64,000 bases of DNA from Megalonaias nervosa (GCA_016617855.1 JAECUM010004968.1:1-64000), one strand, 5' to 3'. Positions 34,565-47,335 are shown, counted from the stretch's first letter. Notes: generated from the sequence alone by a model not told the origin. Numbers and translations: made by a program.

Positions 34565-36480
34565 CAAAATGAAAATTATTGCACGGGGTTGAGCTTGTAC
34601 ACGTGCATGACTGTATCACGTAACGTTTCAAAGACGTCCGTGAGCAGCAACACATGCGTGCTCTGATACAGATTGTGATAGTCGTTGAGATTATATGGCA
34701 GCTAAACTTAACCCATACTCTTGTGTGCTCATAATCACCGATGAAAATACCTTCACAAGAGCAAAGAATGAAAGGATTTGATGGGTGGGGAAATGAGGTT
34801 TGGTAAACTGCTCATGATCACACGTATACTCGTAAGGGTAGACTCCTTTACATGTGAGCAGGCTAAAATTCTCTGGTTCATCAATAGTGCCATTTGCCCC
34901 AAGATTGCACACGAGTTTGTTCAGACCAGAATTGAGAAACTGCGGCAAAACAATAAACTGCAGCCGGCCCAGTTTAAACATCATGTATTTCTTCATGTTG
35001 TTGGGGATGACACTTATTGGTGCTTCTGATGCTGCTTCGATTCCTTGCATGATCAGGTGACCATCATACCCGCGCAGATTATGAAGACCAATCAGAATTT
35101 TTGTGTTACCTCTGCAAATTCACAGCTTTAGACTGAATGCGCACGTGCCAGTGATGTGGTAATGATAGGGAACTTTTTCATTGGTGGATCTAAAAGCTCC
35201 ATCACAGGTTCAGCAATGAGTGGCTGTGGAAAATGCATGTGTCATAATTGATCATAATCATATCCGCAGGCAAGGAAAGCTGTTGTTGGATATATTTCTC
35301 TCAAGCAATTTAACAAATACCTCTATCAAGTTCAGGCCACGATACAACAGTGGTGACTCGGCCGCTCCGTCGTATTTGACAATGGTGTAGTGAAACCCAA
35401 TGGGACTTTCTCAGCAACTTCTGTTGTATTCGATGGAACCACTGGAGCATCTACAGAAATGTTAAACACCTGAACTCCCCATAGACGATATACAGTATCT
35501 TCATTTTCCGCTGCACCACGATGAATTTTAGAATGTTTTTGCCAGGCTCTGGCATAATTGTGCGTTGTGGTTTCTTACTAATTCTGATACAATAAAAGTT
35601 ATGCTTAGCAAGCAGGTGTTGCATGATAAATACATGTAAGCAATATTCACATGGAAACATTTTTTACCTTCAACCTTGCTATGCTGGTATACCATTTGTG
35701 GAAACTCTTTTGTCTAAACACAACGGTATCGTGCCTCTGACATACATGCCAAGTTTTCTGGGATAAAATCAGGGAGATCAGTGTTCACAATCCGGAGATT
35801 GGGTCCAAATAAGGTAGATTTGCATAACGACCATTTTTGTCATAAAAAATTTAAATACCTATGTTTGGCGGATTTTGTTTTAGTTGGAAATACTTATGCT
35901 TGGCAGATATTTTATCTGGAACTATCTATGCTTGGCAGGGGCCCAGAGTGGCCGAGTGGTCTAAAGCGCTCACCGTTCCGAATCACTGCCATCTCACCTC
36001 TGCGTGGTTTCGAGTCTTAGGCTCGGTAAACATAGGTACGTAAGAAAGCTTGCCAGTAGCTTCTCGTGGGTTGGTGGTTCTTCCCGGGGTTTCCCAGGGT
36101 TCTTCCTCCACCATTAATACTGGAGACTTGGCACGTATGCTCTGAACCAAGCAAAAACAACAGAATAATCTTAGTCCTCCTGGTGCATGTGAGGATCGCT
36201 GAATCTGCTTCATGCATTTATTCCGAGCAAAAACATTTAAGTGATGTCAGGGTTAAGCCACTCAAACTTACTGATGTTAGTGTACGGGGAATTCAATGTC
36301 AACAAATTTAAATTCATAAAGATAATATTCGCGTTTTCCAGACTAGTTTTGATGATCGTTAGTGAAATGCAGCGCGAACATGAGCACCCATTCATTGTCA
36401 GCATTTTTCACATTCATTACTTCACGCTGGTGTTTGAATGTAACTCAATCCACTGAAATGTTTTTGCGGGGAAATATGAA
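34565..36480 (-). pseudogene. Polinton/Maverick-like family-B DNA polymerase relic, broken and SINE-interrupted
   Basis: Fragments lie in order on the - strand. At about 36460-36250 is an N-terminal-region-like segment (VMNVKNADNEW). At 35660-35450 a zinc-finger-like CEYC...H...C leads into MPEPGKNILKF, the approach to the exonuclease domain. Near 35110-35060 there is an HNLRGYDGH motif. The largest frame (34691-35050) has the KGVYPYEY block, and about 34680-34570 holds a DYHNLY...LLLTDVF block. Several stops and at least three frame changes separate them. The polymerase catalytic motifs that should follow are absent; only about 420 bp lies before the ATPase fragment. A SINE (35938-36126) splits the N-terminal part. 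The family uses protein-primed replication. This copy is dead. Confidence 0.7.
35938..36126 (+). mobile_element. tRNA-derived SINE family 1, copy 6 (3' truncated), inside the Polinton relic
   Basis: Well-preserved head 'gagtggccgagtggtctaaa', box B 'gtttcgagtctta', central domain 'ggttggtggttcttcccggg', ending after 'ccattaatactgg'. A 7 bp 'cttggca' flanks both sides (35931-35937, 36127-36133). It lies opposite in orientation to the polymerase fragments and separates two parts of them, so it inserted after the Polinton did. About 35 bp imperfect repeats with '(t)atgcttggca' precede it. Confidence 0.85.
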
Positions 36481-37700
36481 GCTGAAACCCATATAGAAAA
36501 TTTTATAAGCAACTGTGCTACTATTTAGCGAAGTTTCTTCACAGTCATAAGCGACTCATCCATGGCATGTCCTATTCATATACCATGGTCCTGTGCAGTT
36601 GCTTGAGCTGGTTCACAGTCAGCATGCTGGTATATAAGGGAAAATGAATGCTTAATTTCTCATTCTGTCAATACAGTTTTATAATAATTTTATCCTGACT
36701 ATCATATCATTGACTTCTGTATCTATTCCCTCAATTTTGTTAATATCGTCGTTTTTTTTTCTCTGTTTTTTTTTCTACAACAGTAGATTCCTTAACGATA
36801 GTATTGACGTGTCTTCATCAGCAATCACAATAATACTCGTGAACAGATCCACATTGTCGGCAAAGCTGATGGCAGATGTGACATTACTCCGATACCACAT
36901 TTAAGTCATGGTCGAACACCGAAATCAGTAGGTAATGCGAATAAATGAGATTTGCAATATTAATAATGGCATCTTCTGCTGCAAAGTTAACATTTTCCAA
37001 GGTATATACCTTTGCACTGTTTGTGTTTCAAACACCATTGAACTTTTCATACATATGTTGGGACCTTATTAATTTGGTCAATATTAATAGTCACCACTGT
37101 TTTATCTATTCCTGCGCATGCGGTGGTACATGAATGATGAGGCGAGGCTAAAATTCATAATGATAGCTTAGAATTTCAGGGAGTCCATTAAGTGACGGTG
37201 TTATGGTAACTCGAAATTATAAGTCGGGCTTTTGCAAATAAACAGGCTGGTTCATTTTGGAATCATCATAAAATTCCTTTGCAAACCTGGATAAACCCAA
37301 ATAAACTTAAATGACTACACTTAGTATTATACTCACTCAAACAAGGCTCGACTTGGGCGCCTTTATATTGAAACATAAAACGTGTTTGAGTACTTGCATT
37401 TCTCAGCTATGGTTTTTCCTCCACCAGACTAGGAAATAGCTTTAGAGAATTTCTCGATTTGTTTGCTCTGCTCTGCTTCTGTAGCATTGTAAGGTTGTTT
37501 GTGGCTGCCATTCTTATATTATAATGATGAAAGCATCTATCTAATTAATATGTTTCTTGGTAATCTTCACAGTCTATACAACCCATTGCAATATATTCAT
37601 TGGATGGCAGTGACTTGAAGTTTTCTTGCACAATATCATACAATGACTGTTCACGCTTTCTGTCATAAGCTTAGCCATGTTTAAGTCGCTCCAGTTCCAG
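36480..37700 (-). other. Possible continuation of the Polinton relic; no protein identified
   Basis: A - strand stretch at about 37690-37560 reads without stops as a mixed hydrophilic segment including QENFKSLPSNEYIAMGC, which looks coding but matches no family I can name. The base composition is a little less AT-rich than the flanks. The outer terminal inverted repeats of a Polinton were not found. Confidence 0.35.
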
Positions 37701-39490
37701 TACAATTCCTAAATCAAATAAAATTTGTCAAGATTCTACGGTTACATTTTTGAAAAAGCAAAACATCGTATGATGCATTTAAGTGAAATAGCGATTTGAT
37801 CTTTGATATAATGTTAAAAACACTCCTTTGTTCACACAACGTACTAAAATACTATATGCATAAATCAGTGAAATTTTTGCCATTATTATATATACCATGG
37901 TAATTGTTCAATATAAAAGGAATGAGTGTCTACTCAAGTTGTGCTCATCATTCAGTATTTTGTATTTTTTTTGGCAACATAAGTATGCTGCTGATTTTAA
38001 CCTGTTGCACACAAATTTCTTCCAGTCAACAGACATGTTTGGTCAGTGTCAATTATGGTGGCTTGAATTTGCAATCCAAGCTGAGCCCCTAGAGTGTCAA
38101 ATGACATACTAGATGACTCAATGGTTGTTTCAAACTAAATTACATCACAAAGAATTATGTGTGGATCATAATTACAATTGACGGCAATGGTAATTCAGTA
38201 GCAGATCATTATGACCCATATTTTACACTTCACTGGCTTGGGCTATATTTTGTGTCTGATGTTTATTTCTCAGGCACTATTCATGCTAGAATTGTGATAT
38301 TTATAATGGCATGCATCTATGTTACTACCATACCCTTACAACAAAAGAAGCTCACTGTGACTTATAATTCATCTTTTGCTGGCTTGGGTTTTGTTGCATT
38401 ATCATATCACTACATTAATTTATGAAGTGCTTTGTTGAAATTTGGTGATCAAATTTATTCATTGTATTGGGTACTGTTTAATTCTCAATCACGAAGCTTG
38501 ATGATTGGATGCTGGATGCATCTCTCTTAGTACTAAACAATTACAAAGGCCACTGTGACCTACATTTTGCACTTTATTAATATGGATTAAGTATTTCTGT
38601 TTATAATATATATGTCCTAGCTGACTCAAAAGGCCCTTTTTGAGCAGTACTTTTGGAAGTAGGAATAAAATGCTTATTCATTGGTATACATATTATGGAC
38701 TATACACTGTATTATTATTATAGGATGCCTTCAACAAGTTTACTGTGCACTATACATGTGTATGATTCTGATGAGTGGGCTGGATGCTGCTTGCATTTCA
38801 TGTGAGGCTTAACAGACACAACACTAATCTTAAGTGGCTAATTGAGGTAATTCTAGATCCATGAATTATGGTAATACTTCAGCTTGCATTCTTGTGCAAT
38901 AAGCTGTAGCGGCTACATTATGGAGGACAAGACATAGCAAGATTTTCAAGATGGCTGTCATGACAGCCAAACTGGATGCAGGATAGACACCATCTTTATT
39001 TCTTTATGATAGATGGTGATACTGACAAAAAAAGTCTTTTCAATATATCTATGTGCTCCTAGACAAAAATGATTCAATATGGCACCAAATCTGTTGCCGT
39101 TTCCAAAGTTAGGGTATAATCTCATGTACACTTTCACTTTTCATTACTTCATTCTTTCAATTCTTGCTACTTAGCTCCTATTATTATTTGTTAATAATGG
39201 CAAATCTCAGAATAGAGAATAAAAACATAGATCAAACTTTTACATTTCGCACTCTGAATCACAAAAGAAGTGATGTTGCATAAATTCAGTACGGTAAGAA
39301 GTATGCCAGATGATATTTTTTATGATCATCCAATTGTTTAACTGAATACCTAGCTGTAAGGTATATGTGTTTTTCAGATGTTGGTACGAACATGTAATTA
39401 AATATATTCATATTTTGCTAAACAGCTATGGATAGTTTTAATCAATTTCAACATATCAATAATAATAACTGACATTTTCAAGATTTATAT
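37700..39490 (+). other. Intergenic sequence without a recognised gene
   Basis: Diverged repetition of 'cactgtgac(c)tacattttgcactt' type phrases occurs around 38210-38580. Short 60-88 codon frames here resemble nothing known. Confidence 0.45.
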
Positions 39491-39499
39491 GATGTTATT

Positions 39500-39996
39500 A
39501 AGGCAATTTAAAACATTCAAATCTAAGTTACTAGTTCTCTCTCCATATAAGAAGGAGAAACCAACCAGTCCCTATATAAATTCCCTGTATTACTTATCAC
39601 GAAATATGAAAAAGTTTGTAAGAGTATGATACAAGATCCAAATAGAAAAAAATGATATATACTGGTACCTATTGCAAGAAAGAAATGGAAAAATCTACTT
39701 AACTGAGACTAAAGTTATAGATATGATAAACTGTATTCCCCTCCTTTGTTTACACTAAAATGTACAAAACTGAGATGATTTCAATAGACTTTGCAAAAGA
39801 ATATTTTCAAAAAATACTTGACACCAACTGGAATGCAAGTGAAAAGTACAAATTTTTGCAAGAATCTAACAGAAATGCTGATTTGCTATTTTTTTATACA
39901 AAATATTTGGACCAGAACAAAGACAGGGGTACAGCACGCGATTACAATGTAATCTCTCTCACAAATTGTTTGGATATATTAGCAAAAAAAGGCTAG
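39500..39996 (+). pseudogene. Unrecognised relict reading frame
   Basis: The clean part is a 78-codon frame from ATG at 39760 to TAG, containing MISIDFAKEYFQKILDTNW and TARDYNVISLTNCLDILAKK. Composition is protein-like rather than repeat-like. Directly upstream another frame is open from about 39506 to 39757 apart from one TGA, with SPYKKEKPTSPYINSLYYL and GKIYLTETKVIDMINCI. The two could be one decayed gene with a frameshift near 39757, or exons. I do not recognise the protein. Flanks hold no matching repeat ends. A viral or transposon origin is possible but unsupported. Confidence 0.35.
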
Positions 39997-40362
39997 TCAG
40001 GTGATGTATTTAATTTTATTCAGAGCAAAACTGTATTCCATAATGAATGCAAGGTGTAGTTCAACCCCTGATTATTTTTTAAAATTTATTTTCACAGAAT
40101 ATACATAAGTTAGGACATAAAATCACTGTCAGTTTCTCAGGTACCCCAAGTCCTGGAACATTTCTTTTCTATCTATGTAACCTTGTTTAATAATGGTATC
40201 ATGGATGTGTATCAAAGATTCTACCTTGTGCTCAATGTGGTTTCAAAAAATAAGCTCCACTTTTACTCAGTTTAATTAATGACTCTAAAATATAATAAAG
40301 AAGTCTCAAAAAATTACTTTGAAAATATTCGCAAAAATAATACTGAGGTAGTTTGCTTTGAT

Positions 40363-40655
40363 GTAAGTGACCCAATGTAAGTACACGATTACATGACTAC
40401 AGTAATCATGCTTTTGCTATGAAGTGACCTTATGCAAGTACATGATTACTTGACTACAGTAATCATGTTTTTGCTATGATGTAAGTGACCTTATGTAAGT
40501 ACGTGATTACTTGACTACAGTAATCATGCTTTTGCTTTGATGTACGCAACCTTATTTCAGTATATGATTTCATGACTACAGTAATCATGCTTTTGCTTTG
40601 ATGCAAGTGACCTTATGTAAGTACGTGATTACTTGACTACAGTAATCATGCTAAT
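40363..40655 (+). repeat. Five-unit ~60 bp tandem array with a hairpin in every unit
   Basis: Each unit contains 'gtaagtacgtgattacttga' followed by 'ctacagtaatcatgctttt'. 'atgattac' or 'gtgattac' pairs with 'gtaatcat' across an 8-9 nt loop. Both arms are conserved in all five units while other positions vary. Spacing is 58-62 bp. Confidence 0.9.
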
Positions 40656-40870
40656 ATTATGTAGTAAAAAGTGAGAACACATTAGAGATTTACATCAGTG
40701 TTGCATATGAATCCACTTCATATCTTAAAAGCTAATTTGTTTGAGATAACATTATAGAACAAAGGAATAACAAAACTGCCTCTGAGAAAAGTCCATTTCA
40801 CCCACGCCATTTTTAGGATTTGAATAGTTAACTGCCTTGGATTGCTGTAGGGAAACAAAAGATGTATTAC

Positions 40871-40875
<5 letters not shown>

Positions 40876-40947
<72 letters not shown>

Positions 40948-40955
40948 TATATAAC
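40876..40955 (+). repeat. (TA)n microsatellite
   Basis: About 75 bp of TA with one G interruption near 40947. Confidence 0.95.
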
Positions 40956-40959
40956 TGAA

Positions 40960-41985
40960 ACACAAAACTAATAATGGATCTAGTTGGATCTTTAATCAAC
41001 ATTTTCATTGATATTATACAAATTCTTTCATGAATATATGGCAGTTATGTGAACATTTGATGACTTTGTGATTAATCTATTTATAAATATTCCCTGAACA
41101 TTCATGTCTTTTTATATGGATTACATCACTGTGTAGGTTAGTTTATATAAATGCAATAAGGTACTTTCTGAACACATGAAACAAAGTAAATAAAATAGCA
41201 ATGGACATAAGGCTAAAATGTGGTCTGAAGAATGAGGTATGGTAAAAAGGATGAATAAATCAAAATCTGCTCAATTTTTAGGAATAAACAAGGATACAGC
41301 AAACACAATATGCACTGAGTAAGTACTGTACACTGTACATATCTATTTTTGGTCTCACATCAAGCACTAAAGCACTAAGCAGTTCACAATTCTTACGTCT
41401 TTAATTACCTTTATTTTATTTCATGCTGAAGAAATCTGAAAATATGCACATACAAAAATAATATAATATAAAAACAATCAATGTAGCTTATAACAGTTTA
41501 ATGGCATGGTAACTGAACAAGGCCTGGTTAGTACTGTAGTGATCTTGCTCACTGTGTCTTGAAACTTTCATGTCTTTAAGTATTTGGACAATGAAAAATT
41601 ATATTCTTTCTGCATACAAGCCCTGGAACATGAAAGAAAATAATTATTTTTCATGTCCCAAGTCTTAAATTCATTACAGTACATACACTTGTAGATTCAA
41701 CAATGAGTATCTTAATATACAGATTTTTCGGAAGATTGTAAAAAGGAACTATAAAACTTAAAAATAAAATGCAAATAATAGTTGCTAATGGGATATCTTT
41801 TAGGAAAAATGTATGTTTATCATGTAATTATTGAAAAAATATTTGTAAATATAACATTAAAATAATAATAATACAAACTGAACATACAGATAAACAGGAA
41901 GTGAATATCTAGCACATATTCGACTATTATTTTTCTTTCTCCTTCTTCTCTCTTTTACTAAATATACTGAAATCCTCATAAGAAC
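40960..41985 (+). other. Intergenic sequence without recognisable features
   Basis: AT-rich; nothing was recognised. Confidence 0.5.
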
Positions 41986-41987
41986 AC

Positions 41988-42205
41988 AACACCCTGTTAT
42001 ATATTTATGCCATGCTGTATTGTATTTTTAACACCCTCTTGTATATTTGTAATGTGGTTATATATTTAAAACACCCTGCTATATATCTGAAAAACAATTA
42101 TATATTTGTAACACCATTATATATTTTTAACACCCTGTTATATAACATTATATTATGTATTTGTAGCACAGTTATATATCTGTAACACCCTGTTAAATAT
42201 TTACT
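41988..42205 (+). repeat. Irregular minisatellite of 'aacaccctgttatatatttg' units
   Basis: About ten degenerate units of 20-30 bp that alternate 'aacaccctgttatata' with shorter 'acaattatatatttgta' forms. Confidence 0.8.
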
Positions 42206-42414
42206 TCTCTATTAATTCTTGCACCTTTTTTCTTCATTATGATGTTGACGATGTTACATGTATGTGTATTTTGTAAAGCTGTCAAAGGATGGTTCTCTGA
42301 TTCAGGACCAGACCAAAATGTTGTGGTTAATAAAGAAAAGGCATAAAACTTAGGCACAAATAAACAAATGAATAATAATTATACAGTTAGGACAATTCAT
42401 TATGCAACATACAT

Positions 42415-42905
42415 ACTCACTTCTTGACATTGGGTCAAGGTCACAGTCATAGAAAATCTGTGTTAAGTTTTTGCTTAAAGTTTTTATTTTCCTTATATTT
42501 CCTGAACATCCTAATGGATTTTGTTCATATTTGGAATTAATCATTATGAAGTTAAGATGTTTCATTCTGTTACATGGTCCCACACCCCTTTGACCTTGGA
42601 ACCATGGGTCAGGGTCACAATCATATAAAACTGCATTCAGGATTTAGTTAAAGAATTTTTTGTGTTTTAACATTTCCTTAACCCCATGATGGATTCTGTT
42701 CATATGTAGGATGAATCATGATGATTTTAAGATAAATAGATAATTCTGTAGCAATTGTTTGTCCCTTTTGGTGTTGCGGTCAAGGTCATAGTCATAAGAA
42801 TTTTATTTGGTTAAAGGTTTTTCATTTGCTTATATTTCACAAACCAACTGATGGATTATGTACATAGATGGCATGAATCATTATGAAACAAAGACAAATC
42901 ATACC
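42415..42905 (+). repeat. ~175 bp tandem repeat, about three units
   Basis: Each unit has '(g)gtcaaggtcacagtcata', a 'tttaaagttttt..ttatatttc' block, 'ctgatggattatgt(t)cata' and 'ggaatgaatcattatgaa'-like blocks. It resembles in plan the tandem-core families at 12.7 and 25.5 kb but has a different sequence. Confidence 0.75.
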
Positions 42906-42909
42906 ATGC

Positions 42910-45900
42910 CATGTCCCATTGAATTTATTACATTAGTTCTATACTTAATTTATTACACTTTATCATAGTCCTTGGCTATTAATTAGAACCAATTACAATG
43001 TGGTTTCACATTATTAAATACCCTGTTTTTGTATTTGTTTACACTATTATGGCAGTCTTGTTGGAACAAACTCAGTATAAGGTTACCTGACTTGTATGAC
43101 TTCCCAGAAGTGTTACAAAGAGGGAGCACTGTACTCCCAATCTTTATGTTTACACACATATTTTCACACAATATGCTTTTTCCTTGCTTTAATTCATTTA
43201 CACTCAAAACAAGCATTATATTATTTATCTACCCCACCAACTCTTCCAACCCCAATAAAACAATTAAAGGCATTAAGATATGAAAAAACGCACAAGACTT
43301 GTTCATTAATCAATTTATAATTTCCAGCCCAAGTGTCACCATGGAGTCTCTCACACTGTAATTTTATTTACATTTCAAACCAAATGGAGGTTTCTTTAGT
43401 AACACAGTCACCATATTTACATGAGCAAGTCTATTTCTTCACATAACAGATGTGATGTAGTTTGCAGTTTTCTATAAGTGCCAAATAATTCCATAAATTT
43501 CTTTAACCTTGTGAGTTACAGCCCTTTTAATACTTGTTTATAAACATTATACCTTTATATTTTTTTAAATCTTTTTAAAACAGATATATTCAAATCAGAC
43601 ACTGCAAATATTGGATGCAGAAGACATGGCTGTCTCTAACAATGGACCGTTCTAGGAACTGGAAAAGGACAGTCAGAAAACTGATTGTTTACATCTACAG
43701 CTTCCATTTTGCCTGAAATGTGAACAATATGTCAATGTTAGGGACTCCCCGGTGACACTCAGGTTCAAAATTATAAATTTACAAAGAAATGACTGAATTT
43801 TGTGCACTTTTTAAATCCTTGTTATTTTTCATATTTAAATGGGGGAGGGGGCAAGTACAAACTGCCAGAAGTGTAGGCAAATTCTATAATAAACATTGCT
43901 GATGTGCTTTAATAATAAATAACCACACAGCAAAAGAAATAAATGGAGCTAACTCAGCTGGAAAGACTTAAAACTATTTTTTCAATGCACATCTAAATAT
44001 ACAGTTGACCCCAAGCTATAAATTACTCCATGCTATTCAAACTAAGTTTAAAAGCTGAATTTCCCTGAAGATTATTTTAATTTTTTAACAAAATTCAGTG
44101 ATGGGTAAAAAAAAAAATCTTACAGCTTCAATGAAATATTTTTAGTTTAAATATTCTATTTTCAATATCTCCTATGTACAGTTATGGTTTAGACATAAGT
44201 AAAGAATGTTTTAAAAATAAATTTTATAGAGTTAATGTCTTCTGGCAAAATGCATTAAAGCCTGGGCTAAATTCAATATTGTAAGCAGTAAGCCAGATGA
44301 TATTATCCATTTTTGTAAGTGAATGCCTATGGTATAATAAAAATATGAAAGCTGTGATGGCATTAGTATACATACACATGAAAAATGTTTTGGGGACATA
44401 GTGTAGTGTTAATTAACTGTTTAATTAATTAGGCCATACTTTAATGTTACTCACTGAAAAATGCTCAAAACCTTTCAATATTAGCAAAAAATTGGGCCAA
44501 CCTTTGGAAATAAGGATATTAATTTGCATTTAGAAATAAAGTTCGTTAGTAAACTTATGTGAAATTTTGTTAAAGAGGAGAGCATCTTGGTTACTAAAGC
44601 TGTTTCAAATGAAACTAAATTGTGTTACAATGAAATGTAAAGATGAAATGGATATAAATTTGAATAATATTCTAAAGTTTAGTGGCCATCTTGAAAATAT
44701 GGGTTAAAAAACATGTTATTGCTTCAATTAAATAATTTTCGAAAGGCTTGCATTTTTTTTTTTTTAAATTTTTAAAACGAAGGTCTATATCTGATGAAGA
44801 ATGATGAAAATGTGCCCATAACTTCAGACTATAATGAAATTACAACATACTTTGCTCACCAACTTTCAATGATTACACAAAAGAACGATTAGTTAAGCAA
44901 AACATCGAGCATGACCTCAGTGAATGTTGTGTACCTGAATATTCTGTCAGAACATGCTTGGTAATGCTAATGTTCAATAACACCAAACTTTAACACTGGT
45001 ATTGTTAGAGAGTCACAGTTAATATCCCCAAAACCATTGTGCCAATATTTATGGGGAAAAAAGCAAAAGACTTTTTATGTTACTGTCATTTAACTGTGAG
45101 CACCAATTTTGTGGCTTTCATTTCTGTTCCAAACACACATTTTAAAAACCCAACAAAATTGTATTCTTCTGTGAAGTAAATTAATCTCACTTATCCATCT
45201 AAATCATTTCAATCAATTTACAGTCAACAAAAATGACACTTTTATGTAAACCTTACAAAAAGGATCCCAGCAGAATTAATGAATCCACAATATTTTAAAA
45301 TCCTAGTGTCAACAAACAGTTTCTAATTCAATTTTGGACAATGCTAGTGTGTTAGCAAAAATCCAGGTAGCATTTGTATGTACAGATTATAATTTACTCT
45401 GGGGTCTACTTGAGAACAGAAGATTTAATGAAGAAATTGTCCACCCCACACCCTTCTTTCAGTACAAAAAAAATTGAGGGAAATTTCTAAATAAAGGAGT
45501 AGTGTAACAAAGAAACAATGATGCATAATGTTTGGCCGACTTTGATGATTTTTCCATACAATTGTTTTAAAATTAGCACGAATCTCTCAAATGCATGTCC
45601 TAGATTAGACTTTTGCCCACTTCAACTGCAAAATAGGAAAATCACTGATTAAACAAATGCTTTACATAAAAATCTATTGATATCAATTATAAACTTAAAG
45701 TTTCAAGAAAAACATATTTAAAGTTTAAGATAACAAGTCTTCTATATATTCAATGCCTGTATCTTCAAGTTTTTTTAAGTCATCTTCCTTTAAAGCCTTA
45801 TCTTAAATTAAATCTTCCACAGAATTCATGTACAGTGAAGCAAGAAGCAAGACCCATTTGGACAGGTAAGAAAATATAACAATTTCTCCACACACTAAAT

Positions 45901-45915
45901 GGACTATAATACCAA
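42910..45915 (+). other. Intergenic region between the two genes' 3' ends; possible IAH1 3' UTR at its right edge
   Basis: About 3 kb of AT-rich sequence with no repeat family recognised. The 3' UTR of the - strand esterase gene must lie in its right part, but no polyadenylation site could be chosen with confidence. Confidence 0.45.
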
Positions 45916-45921
45916 TTTCAG

Positions 45922-46095
45922 TTACCACTTGTCCAAAGTGGCATTTGGGTTTTCACTGTCCACTTCTGACCAAAGGTTATAAATCATTGGGAGTTCGCTG
46001 GTCAATTTGTCCAGTATTGGCTGCAGAAGATCAAACAGAAGTAAGGACCCTCTGGTAGCAAGGTGAAGACCATCATTTAAGCATGACTTCCAGTC
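45922..46095 (-). CDS. IAH1: IAH1 terminal exon: catalytic Asp/His block and stop
   Basis: The acceptor 'gttgcaattttcag' ends at 46096; the stop TAA is at 45924-45922. It encodes DWKSCLNDGLHLATRGSLLL, where D and H of DGLHL are the aspartate and histidine of GDSL block V. It ends in a C-terminal helix and LDKW. The length after the histidine fits the family. Confidence 0.93.
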   Translation of the reverse strand, partial: DWKSCLNDGLHLATRGSLLLFDLLQPILDKLTSELPMIYNLWSEVDSENPNATLDKW

Positions 46096-46429
46096 CTGAA
46101 AATTGCAACATTTGAAATGGGTTACTTTACTTAAAACTAAAGCCCTTTTCTTATTGCAAATATGCTAATTTTAGTGCAGTAAGATTTGGGTGCACCATAC
46201 TATCTTCACCATTTTGCACAATTCTAAACTCTCATCAATTACCTATTAACCCATCAAAATATGCAATATCTGTGTGTTCATAATATTCTCAAACACTACA
46301 TCTTGCTACAAGCCAGAAAAAGCAACTAGTCTAACTCTAACTTAAATTACAGGAAGTACAGTGATTTGTCAAAAAGCACATCCTTAGATAATGACCATAA
46401 TATGTCCCAAGTTTCACAGCAACCCATTA

Positions 46430-46935
46430 ACAAGAGTCCCTTAAAGGGACAGACACTCTGCTGGGTGAAAAGTATTTCCAGGAATTCAAGATAAGACCAT
46501 TTCTTCCTTTGAAACTGAAAAGTGTTGAAACCATCTCTGAGATTCTTCAGTGATAACAAGATTTTCAAATTAGCTGATGTGGTACACATACTGGATGTCA
46601 GCTCAGCACCATTAAATGTCATCAGCAGCTTTTTGGTGAAAACCCCATGTCATAATTATCATCCATTCAGGTGGAATAGTGACAAACATGATTTTGATGA
46701 CATCATAAGAAGTCTTTTAGTGAAAACCCCAAGTTAATATGACCATCTATTCAGGAGGAATGGAGATAACAAGACTTTCAAAATGGCCACTGTGGCAGCC
46801 ATAAGGGATGTCTGAGCAGCATCATTTTCATTTTTTAGGACCAACTAGACCAGGGATGAATGTGTGTGAAATGTTTTTTGGCAATCCTCCAAGCAGTTTA
46901 GGAGAAGGAGCAATAACAAATTTGTGCTGACAGAC
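46430..46935 (-). mobile_element. Tandem-core (pearl/HINE-like) element, copy 4, in the last IAH1 intron
   Basis: Antisense to copies 1-3. Near 46430-46455 is the complement of the terminal hairpin (gtccct-tta-agggac type) and 'ctcttgtta'. Core units with complements of 'gccatcttgaaaatct' follow, and near 46860-46925 the complement of the left flank 'gcacaaatttgttattgctc'. The copy is short, with about two core units. Confidence 0.65.
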
Positions 46936-46954
46936 AGACAATCAAAAGTATAGA

Positions 46955-47335
46955 ACTGCATTCACAAGACTGTACTGGAATCCATCAAAATTACAGGAGT
47001 AGTCCATCAAAAGTTCAAGACTAATTGCATTCACAAGACTGTACAGGAATCAATCAAAACTACAGGAGTAGTCCATCAAAAGTACAGGACTAACTGAAAT
47101 CACAAGACTGTACAGCAGTCCATCAAAAATGAGGAATAGTCCATTAAAAGTACAGGGCTAATTGCATTCACACAACTGTACAGCAATCCATTAAAAATAC
47201 AGGACTAATTGCATTCACAATACTGTACAGCAGTCCATCAAAAGTACAGGACTAATTGCATTCACAATACTGTACAGCAGTCCATCAAAAGTACAGGACT
47301 AATTGCATTCACAATACTGTACAGCAGTCCATCAT
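46955..47335 (+). repeat. Tandem array with ~50 bp and ~70 bp units
   Basis: Units are built from 'actgtacagcagtccatcaa', 'aagtacaggactaattgcat' and 'tcacaatactgtaca'. The last three units (47190-47335) are almost identical, while the first are longer and contain an extra 'caggagtagtccatc' block. This indicates recent expansion at the right end. Confidence 0.9.
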
